A stretch of 64,000 bases of DNA from Limnoperna fortunei (taxonomy: Eukaryota; Mollusca; Bivalvia; Mytilida; Modiolidae). The position numbers and the translations under genes are program-made. The stretch is from the NCBI GenBank assembly GCA_944474755.1, contig OX104113.1, positions 56,750,074 through 56,814,073 of the forward strand. The letters are read 5' to 3'. The notes beneath the pieces were generated by a model. That model had not been told where the DNA came from. It did no database searches and saw only the letters and a program-made list of their open reading frames with translations. Position 1 is the stretch's first letter, and each line of letters begins with the position of its first letter. Positions 1-10,500 of the stretch are shown in pieces.

Positions 1-65
1 TTTAATCTATTCTTGCAAAAAAAAACCCGTTAACCTATATTTTTGTTGGTTAGGATGAAATACTT

Positions 66-130
66 ACCCTAATACCTTACCCTAACCATAACGCTACACA
101 TAACCGTAACCCAAACTCCTTAACCCTTAA
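66..130 (+). repeat. C-rich telomere-like tract (representative, A1)
   Basis: The stretch is a degenerate CCCTAA series: ACCCTAATACC, TTACCCTAACC, CCGTAACCC, CCTTAACCCTTAA. It is the complement-strand form of the TTAGGG telomere repeat used by vertebrates and many invertebrates. It is present at the same place in every monomer, and in B1 the equivalent runs about 1121-1190. It pairs in opposite orientation with the G-rich tract downstream, giving an inverted pair around a spacer of roughly 60 bp. The repeats are too degenerate to be a functional telomere; they look like fossil or co-opted telomere sequence. Confidence 0.8.
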
Positions 131-190
131 TACTGCCTCCAACTGTAACACTTACACCTAATTTAATGGTGAAGACATGTATTTAATATG

Positions 191-250
191 CGTAGGGGTA
201 AGGGCTATGGTTCAGGTTAGGGTTAGTGTTAGGATTAGGATAAGGGTTTA
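191..250 (+). repeat. G-rich telomere-like tract (representative, A1)
   Basis: This contains GGGGTAAGGGC, GGTTAGGGTTAGTGTTAGG and ATTAGGATAAGGGTTTAA, a degenerate TTAGGG series on the + strand. It follows the C-rich tract in the same monomer, so the order on the + strand is CCCTAA then TTAGGG. That is the outward-facing order of two chromosome ends, not the TTAGGG-CCCTAA order left by telomere fusion. Equivalent tracts recur about 60 times in the window. Confidence 0.8.
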
Positions 251-474
251 ACTATTTCCCTACCCCTTTTCAAGAATTACTGGGTTAATACTAATAAGAT
301 ATTTAATGGGCTAATTCAAAAGATGTTGAGATATACGATGTTAGTTGACTTGTTAAAGAAAGACCGATAGATGACAACAATATAACAATGCCTTCTGTTC
401 TGTTTGAAAATTTAACATCTAGCTGTAATATGATTGTTAATAACCATGTTTTTATTTGTTATATCAAAAAATAG

Positions 475-485
475 AGCCGAAGGCT
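475..485 (+). other. Short perfect hairpin AGCC-GAA-GGCT (representative, A1)
   Basis: A 4-bp GC-rich stem with a GAA triloop lies in AT-rich DNA. It is conserved in A and B, and the C subfamily changes only the loop (GAA to AAA), leaving the stem intact. It is short, so this may be coincidence. Confidence 0.4.
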
Positions 486-579
486 GGTCAAGTACCGATT
501 AACTAACAGTTTGCTTGTCGAATAAAAATGTTTTGTGCCTTGATCCATCGTCCTGTGTTCAGATACACATTTTTATTAT

Positions 580-739
580 CATTTTAAATATTGATGGTCA
601 GTTATAAGTAATTATTGGCATTTTGGATTTATTTTTGAATTTTGTACAATTATAGATGCTTATATGCAAATAAAGATGTTTTGCTGATTCGCTTTGATTA
701 AACATTGTTCTTCTTTCAGTTAGAGACGTCGTCTGCTAC
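580..739 (+). repeat. 160-bp block nearly invariant between A and B monomers (A1 copy)
   Basis: From CATTTTAAATATTGATGG to TCGTCTGCTAC the A and B families are essentially identical (AAGTAATT versus AAGTATTT in some A copies), although the flanking monomer sequence differs at many sites. The block contains an ATGCAAAT octamer at 664-671 (the POU/Oct-factor consensus), an overlapping AATAAA at 669-674, and a pyrimidine-rich stretch ending in AG at 718-719. The C subfamily diverges at many positions here but keeps all three motifs. Either recent A-B conversion or constraint could explain this. Confidence 0.65.
664..671 (+). promoter_or_regulatory. Octamer motif ATGCAAAT (representative, A1)
   Basis: This is an exact match to the metazoan octamer bound by POU-domain factors and found in distal elements of snRNA promoters. 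It is present in A, B and C monomers. An 8-bp AT-rich word can arise by chance once and then be amplified with the repeat, so its function is unproven. Confidence 0.35.
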
Positions 740-786
740 GCTTTCGATGGTCAATGGTTCGCTTATCTAAAAGAGAAGCTTGATTG
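720..786 (+). other. Exon-like segment with splice-like borders (A1 copy)
   Basis: The segment is preceded by a polypyrimidine tract and AG (TTGTTCTTCTTTCAG) and followed by GTTAGT, a plausible 5' splice site. It is 67 nt and stays open in the frame starting at base 722, encoding a peptide that includes YAFDGQWFAYLKEKLD. No in-frame ATG precedes it, and an in-frame TGA lies just upstream in the would-be intron. The A and B copies differ at five bases, four of them in three changed codons, so there is no sign of strong protein constraint. I do not recognise the peptide. It may be an exon of a gene captured when the satellite formed, or chance. Confidence 0.35.
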
Positions 787-818
787 GTTAGTTTTTCAGT
801 TTTCTATTTTGCTGGTCA

Positions 819-826
819 TATAAAAG
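819..826 (+). promoter_or_regulatory. TATA-box-like TATAAAAG (representative, A1)
   Basis: TATAAAAG matches the metazoan TATA consensus and is kept in A, B and C monomers, including C copies where a neighbouring stretch of about 16 bp is deleted. It lies about 150 bp after the octamer and 30 bp before the conserved hairpin, roughly where a transcript start would be expected. There is no direct evidence of transcription. Confidence 0.35.
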
Positions 827-855
827 TTATTTGCCTTGTGAAATACTTCTGATGC

Positions 856-883
856 GAAGCTTATTGAAAGAAAATAAGCCTTC
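856..883 (+). other. Conserved hairpin, 10-bp stem (representative, A1)
   Basis: GAAG+CTTATT pairs with AATAAG+CTTC, with one bulged C and a 7-nt loop. The loop is GAAAGAA in type A and GGAAGAA in type B and C. The stem is unchanged in almost all monomers (a few A copies read CAAAGCTTATT, which alters its base). It lies 30 bp after TATAAAAG. It could be a structured part of a satellite transcript or simply a fixed inverted repeat. Confidence 0.5.
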
Positions 884-1280
884 CACTCAAGTCATTTAAA
901 GTTTTTTGTATGATCTTTGTCAGAAACATTGACTTGTCATAATGCGATCTTCAAAGAAAAATCTCCGCTGTCAGTTTGATAGTTGTTGCTGGCGAAAGAT
1001 TGTAAAACAAGTTACTTTTTCTGATAACAGGAGTCGTAATGACATAAACCTAAGACATCTTAATCTATTCTTGCAAATAAACCGTTAACCTATATATTTG
1101 GTGGTTAGGATGGGATACTTACCCTAATACCTAACCCTTACGATAACGGTACACATAAGCGTAACCCACACTCCTTAACCCTTAATACTGACTCCAACTG
1201 TAACACTTACACCTAATTTAATGGTGACGACATGTATTTGATTTGCGTAAGGGTTAGCGCTATTGTTGCGGTTAGTGTTA

Positions 1281-1306
1281 GGGTTCGGGTTAGTACAGGG
1301 TTAGGG
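1281..1306 (+). other. Potential G-quadruplex in the B-type G-rich tract
   Basis: Four GGG runs occur within 26 bp (GGG-TTC-GGG-8 nt-GGG-TTA-GGG). The middle loop of 8 nt slightly exceeds the usual 7-nt limit, so this is a weak-to-moderate G4 candidate. The same arrangement recurs in B monomers, and the C subfamily has GGGTTAGGG in place of GGGTTCGGG. Type A tracts have fewer clean GGG runs in this interval. Confidence 0.45.
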
Positions 1307-1593
1307 TTAAGGTTAGGATAAGGGTCTAACTATTTAACTAAACCTTTTTAAAAATTACTGGGTTAATTCTAACAAGATATTTGATGGGCAAGTTCAAACG
1401 ATGTTAAGAAATACAATGTTTGCTGACTTGTTAAGGAAAGACCGATAGACGATCTTCCTTCATATGACAATCTTTTCTGTTCTGTTTGAAAATCTAGCAT
1501 CTAGCTGTGATATGATTGTTATTAACCTTGTTTACATTTTTTTATCTGTTTTATCATGAATATAGAGCCGAAGGCTGGTCAAGTATCGATTTT

Positions 1594-1608
1594 CTAGCAG
1601 TTTGCTAG
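1594..1608 (+). other. B/C-specific palindrome CTAGCA-GTT-TGCTAG
   Basis: The perfect 6-bp stem with a GTT loop is present in B and C monomers. In A monomers both arms are changed, so the palindrome is a family-diagnostic feature. No function can be assigned. Confidence 0.45.
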
Positions 1609-4600
1609 TCGTGAAAAATGTTTTGTGCTTTGATCCGTTGTTCAGATACACATTTTTATTGATCATTTTAAATATTGATGGTCAGTTATAAGTATTTATT
1701 GGCATTTTGGATTTATTTTTGAATTTTGTACAATTATAGATGCTTATATGCAAATAAAGATGTTTTGCTGATTCGCTTTGATTAAACATTGTTCTTCTTT
1801 CAGTTAGAGACGTCGTCTGCTACCTTTTCGATGGTGAATGGTCCGCTTATCTGAAAGAGAAGCTTGATTGGTTAGTTTGTCAGTTTGATATTTTGCTGGT
1901 CATATAAAAGTTATTTGCATTGTGAAATACTTCTTATGCGAAGCTTATTGGAAGAAAATAAGCCTTCCACTCAAGTCATTTAAAGTTGTTTGTATAATCT
2001 TTGTCAGAAACATTAGCTAGTCATCATGCGATCTTCAAAGAAAAATCTCCTCTGTCAGTTTGATAGTCGTTTTTGGCGAAAGATTGTTAAACAAGTTACT
2101 TTTTCTAATAGCAGGAGTCATATTGACATAAACCTAAGATATTTTAATCTATTCTTGCAAAAAAAAACCCGTTAACCTATATTTTTGTTGGTTAGGATGA
2201 AATACTTACCCTAATACCTTACCCTAACCATAACGCTACACATAACCGTAACCCAAACTCCTTAACCCTTAATACTGCCTCCAACTGTAACACTTACACC
2301 TAATTTAATGGTGAAGACATGTATTTAATATGCGTAAGGGTAAGGGCTATGGTTCAGGTTAGGGTTAGTGTTAGGGTTAGGATAAGGGTTTAACTATTTC
2401 CCTACCCCTTTTCAAGAATTACTGGGTTAATACTAATAAGATATTTAATGGGCTAATTCAAAAGATGTTGAGATATACGATGTTAGTTGACTTGTTAAAG
2501 AAAGACCGATAGATGACAACAATATAACAATGCCTTCTGTTCTGTTTGAAAATTTAACATCTAGCTGTAATATGATTGTTAATAACCATGTTTTTATTTG
2601 TTATATCAAAAAATAGAGCCGAAGGCTGGTCAAGTACCGATTAACTAACAGTTTGCTTGTCGAATAAAAATGTTTTGTGCCTTGATCCATCGTCCTGTGT
2701 TCAGATACACATTTTTATTATCATTTTAAATATTGATGGTCAGTTATAAGTATTTATTGGCATTTTGGATTTATTTTTGAATTTTGTACAATTATAGATG
2801 CTTATATGCAAATAAAGATGTTTTGCTGATTCGCTTTGATTAAACATTGTTCTTCTTTCAGTTAGAGACGTCGTCTGCTACGCTTTCGATGGTCAATGGT
2901 TCGCTTATCTAAAAGAGAAGCTTGATTGGTTAGTTTTTCAGTTTTCTATTTTGCTGGTCATATAAAAGTTATTTGCCTTGTGAAATACTTCTGATGCGAA
3001 GCTTATTGAAAGAAAATAAGCCTTCCACTCAAGTCATTTAAAGTTTTTTGTATGATCTTTGTCAGAAACATTGACTTGTCATAATGCGATCTTCAAAGAA
3101 AAATCTCCGCTGTCAAACAGTTTGATAGTTGTTGCTGGCGAAAGATTGTAAAACAAGTTACTTTTTCTGATAACAGGAGTCGTAATGACATAAACCTAAG
3201 ACATCTTAATCTATTCTTGCAAATAAACCGTTAACCTATATATTTGGTGGTTAGGATGGGATACTTACCCTAATACCTAACCCTTACGATAACGGTACAC
3301 ATAAGCGTAACCCACACTCCTTAACCCTTAATACTGACTCCAACTGTAACACTTACACCTAATTTAATGGTGACGACATGTATTTGATTTGCGTAAGGGT
3401 TAGCGCTATTGTTGCGGTTAGTGTTAGGGTTCGGGTTAGTACAGGGTTAGGGTTAAGGTTAGGATAAGGGTTTAACTATTTAACTAAACCTTTTTAAAAA
3501 TTACTGGGTTAATTCTAACAAGATATTTGATGGGCAAGTTCAAACGATGTTAAGAAATACAATGTTTGCTGACTTGTTAAGGAAAGACCGATAGACGATC
3601 TTCCTTCATATGACAATCTTTTCTGTTCTGTTTGAAAATCTAGCATCTAGCTGTGATATGATTGTTATTAACCTTGTTTACATTTTTTTATCTGTTTTAT
3701 CATGAATATAGAGCCGAAGGCTGGTCAAGTATCGATTTTCTAGCAGTTTGCTAGTCGTGAAAAATGTTTTGTGCTTTGATCCGTTGTTCAGATACACATT
3801 TTTATTGATCATTTTAAATATTGATGGTCAGTTATAAGTATTTATTGGCATTTTGGATTTATTTTTGAATTTTGTACAATTATAGATGCTTATATGCAAA
3901 TAAAGATGTTTTGCTGATTCGCTTTGATTAAACATTGTTCTTCTTTCAGTTAGAGACGTCGTCTGCTACCTTTTCGATGGTGAATGGTCAGCTTATCTGA
4001 AAGAGAAGCTTGATTGGTTAGTTTGTCAGTTTGATATTTTGCTGGTCATATAAAAGTTATTTGCATTGTGAAATACTTCTTATGCGAAGCTTATTGGTAG
4101 AAAATAAGCCTTCCACTCAAGTCATTTAAAGTTGTTTGTATAATCTTTGTCAGAAACATTAGCTAGTCATCATGCGATCTTCAAAGAAAAATCTCCTCTG
4201 TCAGTTTGATAGTCGTTTTTGGCGAAAGATTGTTAAACAAGTTACTTTTTCTAATAGCAGGAGTCATATTGACATAAACCTAAGATATTTTAATCTATTC
4301 TTGCAAAAAAAAACCCGTTAACCTATATTTTTGTTGGTTAGGATGAAATACTTACCCTAATACCTTACCCTAACCATAACGCTACACATAACCGTAACCC
4401 AAACTCCTTAACCCTTAATACTGCCTCCAACTGTAACACTTACACCTAATTTAATGGTGAAGACATGTATTTAATATGCGTAAGGGTAAGGGCTATGGTT
4501 CAGGTTAGGGTTAGTGTTAGGATTAGGATAAGGGTTTAACTATTTCCCTACCCCTTTTCAAGAATTACTGGGTTAATACTAATAAGATATTTAATGGGCT

Positions 4601-6442
4601 AATTCAAAAGATGTTGAGATATACGATGTTAGTTGACTTGTTAAAGAAAGACCGATAGATGACAACAATATAACAATGTCTTCTGTTCTGTTTGAAAATT
4701 TAACATCTAGCTGTAATATGATTGTTAATAACCATGTTTTTATTTGTTATATCAAAAAATAGAGCCGAAGGCTGGTCAAGTACCGATTAACTAACAGTTT
4801 GCTTGTCGAATAAAAATGTTTTGTGCCTTGATCCATCGTCCTGTGTTCAGATACACATTTTTATTATCATTTTAAATATTGATGGTCAGTTATAAGTAAT
4901 TATTGGCATTTTGGATTTATTTTTGAATTTTGTACAATTATAGATGCTTATATGCAAATAAAGATGTTTTGCTGATTCGCTTTGATTAAACATTGTTCTT
5001 CTTTCAGTTAGAGACGTCGTCTGCTACGCTTTCGATGGTCAATGGTTCGCTTATCTAAAAGAGAAGCTTGATTGGTTAGTTTTTCAGTTTTCTATTTTGC
5101 TGGTCATATAAAAGTTATTTGCCTTGTGAAATACTTCTGATGCGAAGCTTATTGAAAGAAAATAAGCCTTCCACTCAAGTCATTTAAAGTTTTTTGTATG
5201 ATCTTTGTCAGAAACATTGACTTGTCATAATGCGATCTTCAAAGAAAAATCTCCGCTGTCAGTTTGATAGTTGTTGCTGGCGAAAGATTGTAAAACAAGT
5301 TACTTTTTCTGATAACAGGAGTCGTAATGACATAAACCTAAGACATCTTAATCTATTCTTGCAAATAAACCGTTAACCTATATATTTGGTGGTTAGGATG
5401 GGATACTTACCCTAATACCTAACCCTTACGATAACGGTACACATAAGCGTAACCCACACTCCTTAACCCTTAATACTGACTCCAACTGTAACACTTACAC
5501 CTAATTTAATGGTGACGACATGTATTTGATTTGCGTAAGGGTTAGCGCTATTGTTGCGGTTAGAGTTATGGCTAGTGTTAGGGTTCGGGTTAGTACAGGG
5601 TTAGGGTTAAGGTTAGGATAAGGGTTTAACTATTTAACTAAACCTTTTTAAAAATTACTGGGTTAATTCTAACAAGATATTTGATGGGCAAGTTCAAACG
5701 ATGTTAAGAAATACAATGTTTGCTGACTTGTTAAGGAAAGACCGATAGACGATCTTCCTTCATATGACAATCTTTTCTGTTCTGTTTGAAAATCTAGCAT
5801 CTAGCTGTGATATGATTGTTATTAACCTTGTTTACATTTTTTTATCTGTTTTATCATGAATATAGAGCCGAAGGCTGGTCAAGTATCGATTTTCTAGCAG
5901 TTTGCTAGTCGTGAAAAATGTTTTGTGCTTTGATCCGTTGTTCAGATACACATTTTTATTGATCATTTTAAATATTGATGGTCAGTTATAAGTATTTATT
6001 GGCATTTTGGATTTATTTTTGAATTTTGTACAATTATAGATGCTTATATGCAAATAAAGATGTTTTGCTGATTCGCTTTGATTAAACATTGTTCTTCTTT
6101 CAGTTAGAGACGTCGTCTGCTACCTTTTCGATGGTGAATGGTCCGCTTATCTGAAAGAGAAGCTTGATTGGTTAGTTTGTCAGTTTGATATTTTGCTGGT
6201 CATATAAAAGTTATTTGCATTGTGAAATACTTCTTATGCGAAGCTTATTGGAAGAAAATAAGCCTTCCACTCAAGTCATTTAAAGTTGTTTGTATAATCT
6301 TTGTCAGAAACATTAGCTAGTCATCATGCGATCTTCAAAGAAAAATCTCCTCTCTCAGTTTGATAGTCGTTTTTGGCGAAAGATTGTTAAACAAGTTACT
6401 TTTTCTAATAGCAGGAGTCATATTGACATAAACCTAAGATAT

Positions 6443-7500
6443 TTTAATCTATTCTTGCAAAAAAAAACCCGTTAACCTATATTTTTGTTGGTTAGGATGA
6501 AATACTTACCCTAATACCTTACCCTAACCATAACGCTACACATAACCGTAACCCAAACTCCTTAACCCTTAATACTGCCTCCAACTGTAACACTTACACC
6601 TAATTTAATGGTGAAGACATGTATTTAATATGCGTAAGGGTAAGGGCTATGGTTCAGGTTAGGGTTAGTGTTAGGGTTAGGATAAGGGTTTAACTATTTC
6701 CCTATCCCTTTTCAATAATTACTGGGTTAATACTAATAAGATATTTAATGGGCTAATTCAAAAGATGTTGAGATATACGATGTTAGTTGACTTGTTAAAG
6801 AAAGACCAATAGATGACAACAATATAACAATGCCTTCTGTTCTGTTTGAAAATTTAACATCTAGCTGTAATATGATTGTTAATAACCATGTTTTTATTTG
6901 TTATATCAAAAAATAGAGCCGAAGGCTGGTCAAGTACCGATTAACTAACAGTTTGCTTGTCGAATAAAAATGTTTTGTGCCTTGATCCATCGTCCTGTGT
7001 TCAGATACACATTTTTATTATCATTTTAAATATTGATGGTCAGTTATAAGTATTTATTGGCATTTTGGATTTATTTTTGAATTTTGTACAATTATAGATG
7101 CTTATATGCAAATAAAGATGTTTTGCTGATTCGCTTTGATTAAACATTGTTCTTCTTTCAGTTAGAGACGTCGTCTGCTACGCTTTCGATGGTCAATGGT
7201 TCGCTTATCTAAAAGAGAAGCTTGATTGGTTAGTTTTTCAGTTTTCTATTTTGCTGGTCATATAAAAGTTATTTGCCTTGTGAAATACTTCTGATGCGAA
7301 GCTTATTGGAAGAAAATAAGCCTTCCACTCAAGTCATTTAAAGTTGTTTGTATAATCTTTGGCAGAAACATTAGCTAGTCATCATGCGATCTTCAAAGAA
7401 AAATCTCCTCTGTCAGTTTGATAGTCGTTGTTGGCGAAAGATTGTTAAACAAGTTACTTTTTCTAATAGCAGGAGTCATATTGACATAAACCTAAGATAT
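6443..7500 (+). repeat. Chimeric monomer A4: A head joined to a B/C-type tail
   Basis: Up to about 7294 every diagnostic site is A-type (TTTGCCTTG, CTTCTGATGCG). From about 7309 they are B-type (TTGGAAGAAAA, AAGTTGTTTG, TAGCTAGTCATC, AATAGCAGG). The switch lies within TGCGAAGCTTATTG, inside the conserved hairpin arm. The next monomer is again A-headed, so this is the only place where A follows A. The tail has GTTGTTGGCG, as in C monomers and some B copies, and not the GTTTTTGG of standard B. The pattern fits an unequal crossover that removed one monomer's worth of sequence. Confidence 0.85.
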
Positions 7501-10500
7501 TTTAATCTATTCTTGCAAAAAAAAAACCGTTAACCTATATTTTTGTTGGTTAGGATGAAATACTTACCCTAATACCTTACCCTAACCATAACGCTACACA
7601 TAACCGTAACCCAAACTCCTTAACCCTTAATACTGCCTCCAACTGTAACACTTACACCTAATTTAATGGTGAAGACATGTATTTAATATGCGTAAGGGTA
7701 AGGGCTATGGTTCAGGTTAGGGTTAGTGTTAGGGTTAGGATAAGGGTTTAACTATTTCCCTACCCCTTTTCAAGAATTACTGGGTTAATACTAATAAGAT
7801 ATTTAATGGGCTAATTCAAAAGATGTTGAGATATACGATGTTAGTTGACTTGTTAAAGAAAGACCGATAGATGACAACAATATAACAATGCCTTCTGTTC
7901 TGTTTGAAAATCTAACATCTAGCTGTAATATGATTGTTAATAACCTTGTTTTTATTTGTTATATAAAATAGAGCCGAAGGCTGGTCAAGTACCGATTAAC
8001 TAACAGTTTGCTTGTCGGATAAAAATGTTTTGTGCCTTGATCCATCGTCCTGTGTTCAGATACACATTTTAATTATCATTTTAAATATTGATGGTTAGTT
8101 ATAAGTATTTATTGGCATTTTGGATTTATTTTTGAATTTTGTACAATTATAGATGCTTGTATGCAAATAAAGATGTTTTGCTGATTCGCTTTGATTTAAC
8201 ATTGTTCTTCTTTCAGTTAGAGTCGTCGTCTGCTACGGTTTCGATGGTCAATGGTTCGCTTATCTAAAAGAGAAGCTTGATTGGTTAGTTTTTCAGTTTT
8301 CTATTTTGCTGGTCATATAAAAGTTATTTGCCTTGTGAAATACTTCTGATGCGAAGCTTATTGAAAGAAAATAAGCCTTCCACTCAAGTCATTTAAAGTT
8401 TTTTGTATGATCTTTGTCAGAAACATTGACTTGTCATAATGCGATCTTCAAAGAAAAATCTCCGCTGTCAGTTTGATAGTTGTTGCTGGCGAAAGATTGT
8501 AAAACAAGTTACTTTTTCTGATAACAGGAGTCGTAATGACATAAACCTAAGACATCTTAATCTATTCTTGCAAATAAACCGTTAACCTATATATTTGGTG
8601 GTTAGGATGGGATACTTACCCTAATACCTAACCCTTACGATAACGGTACACATAAGCGTAACCCACACTCCTTAACCCTTAATACTGACTCCAACTGTAA
8701 CACTTACACCTAATTTAATGGTGACGACATGTATTTGATTTGCGTAAGGGTTAGCGCTATTGTTGCGGTTAGAGTTAGTGTTAGGGTTCGGGTTAGTACA
8801 GGGTTAGGGTTAAGGTTAGGATAAGGGTTTAACTATTTAACTAAACCTTTTTAAAAATTACTGGGTTAATTCTAACAAGATATTTGATGGGCAAGTTCAA
8901 ACGATGTTAAGAAATACAATGTTTGCTGACTTGTTAAGGAAAGACCGATAGACGATCTTCCTTCATATGACAATCTTTTCTGTTCTGTTTGAAAATCTAG
9001 CATCTAGCTGTGATATGATTGTTATTAACCTTGTTTACATTTTTTTATCTGTTTTATCATGAATATAGAGCCGAAGGCTGGTCAAGTATCGATTTTCTAG
9101 CAGTTTGCTAGTCGTGAAAAATGTTTTGTGCTTTGATCCGTTGTTCAGATACACATTTTTATTGATCATTTTAAATATTGATGGTCAGTTATAAGTATTT
9201 ATTGGCATTTTGGATTTATTTTTGAATTTTGTACAATTATAGATGCTTATATGCAAATAAAGATGTTTTGCTGATTCGCTTTGATTAAACATTGTTCTTC
9301 TTTCAGTTAGAGACGTCGTCTGCTACCTTTTCGATGTTGAATGGTCCGCTTATCTGAAAGAGAAGCTTGATTGGTTAGTTTGTCAGTTTGATATTTTGCT
9401 GGTCATATAAAAGTTATTTGCATTGTGAAATACTTCTTATGCGAAGCTTATTGGAAGAAAATAAGCCTTCCACTCAAGTCATTTAAAGTTGTTTGTATAA
9501 TCTTTGTCAGAAACATTAGCTAGTCATCATGCGATCTTCAAAGAAAAATCTCCTCTGTCAGTTTGATAGTCGTTTTTGGCGAAAGATTGTTAAACAAGTT
9601 ACTTTTTCTAATAGCAGGAGTCATATTGACATAAACCTAAGATATTTTAATCTATTCTTGCAAAAAAAAACCCGTTAACCTATATTTTTGTTGGTTAGGA
9701 TGGGATGCTTACCCTAATACCTAACCCTTACGATAACGGTACACATAAGCGTAACCCACACTCCTTAACCCTTAATACTGACTCCAACTGTAACACTTAC
9801 ACCTAATTTAATGGTGAAGACATGTATTTAATATGCGTAAGTGTAAGGGCTATGGTTCAGGTTAGGGTTAGTGTTAGGGTTAGGATAAGGGTTTAACTAT
9901 TTCCCTACCCCTTTTCAAGAATTACTGGGTTAATACTAATAAGATATTTAATGGGCTAATTCAAAAGATGTTGAGATATACGATGTTAGTTGACTTGTTA
10001 AAGAAAGACCGATAGATGACAACAATATAACAATGCCTTCTGTTCTGTTTGAAAATTTAACATCTAGCTGTAATATGATTGTTAATAACCATGTTTTTAT
10101 TTGTTATATCAAAAAATAGAGCCGAAGGCTGGTCAAGTACCGATTAACTAACAGTTTGCTTGTCGAATAAAAATGTTTTGTGCCTTGATCCATCGTCCTG
10201 TGTTCAGATACACATTTTTATTATCATTTTAAATATTGATGGTCAGTTATAAGTAATTATTGGCATTTTGGATTTATTTTTGAATTTTGTACAATTATAG
10301 ATGCTTATATGCAAATAAAGATGTTTTGCTGATTCGCTTTGATTAAACATTGTTCTTCTTTCAGTTAGAGACGTCGTCTGCTACGCTTTCGATGGTCAAT
10401 GGTTCGCTTATCTAAAAGAGAAGCTTGATTGGTTAGTTTTTCAGTTTTCTATTTTGCTGGTCATATAAAAGTTATTTGCCTTGTGAAATACTTCTGATAC

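Larger units (their letters stand above)
1059..2142 (+). repeat. Representative standard B monomer (B1)
   Basis: At 1084 bp this is the normal B length. Its C-rich tract differs from A by GATGGGATAC, ACCTAACCCTTACG and CTGACTCC. Its G-rich tract has GTTAGGGTTCGGGTTAG. The exon-like segment lies at 1804-1870 and encodes YLFDGEWSAYLKEKLD. B monomers also carry a perfect inverted repeat, CTAGCA-GTT-TGCTAG at 1594-1608, that is degraded in A monomers (CTAACAGTTTGCTTG). Confidence 0.9.
1..6442 (+). repeat. Array block: three regular A/B dimers (A1-B3)
   Basis: Monomers start at A1 1, B1 1059, A2 2143, B2 3205, A3 4289, B3 5347. A1 and A3 carry the private variants TTAGGATTAGG and AAGTAATTATTGG, while A2 has TTAGGGTTAGG and AAGTATTTATTGG, so alternate dimers differ and the true period here is four monomers (1-4288). 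A2 has a 4-bp insertion at about 3115. B1 has GGGTCTAAC, B2 has GGTCAGCTTAT, and B3 has a 12-bp insertion (around 5563-5575) in its G-rich tract. This same ordered set of variants recurs at the right end of the window. Confidence 0.93.

Noticed and set aside
66..250. A functional telomere or telomere fusion site
   Set aside because: The hexamers are degenerate, short and repeated in every monomer, and the order CCCTAA then TTAGGG is opposite to that of a fusion.
486..770. tRNA-like or SINE-like pol III promoter (A box near GGCTGGTCAAGTACC, B box near GGTTCGCTT)
   Set aside because: Both boxes are imperfect, their spacing is far too long, and no tRNA fold is visible. B monomers also lose the GGTTCG.
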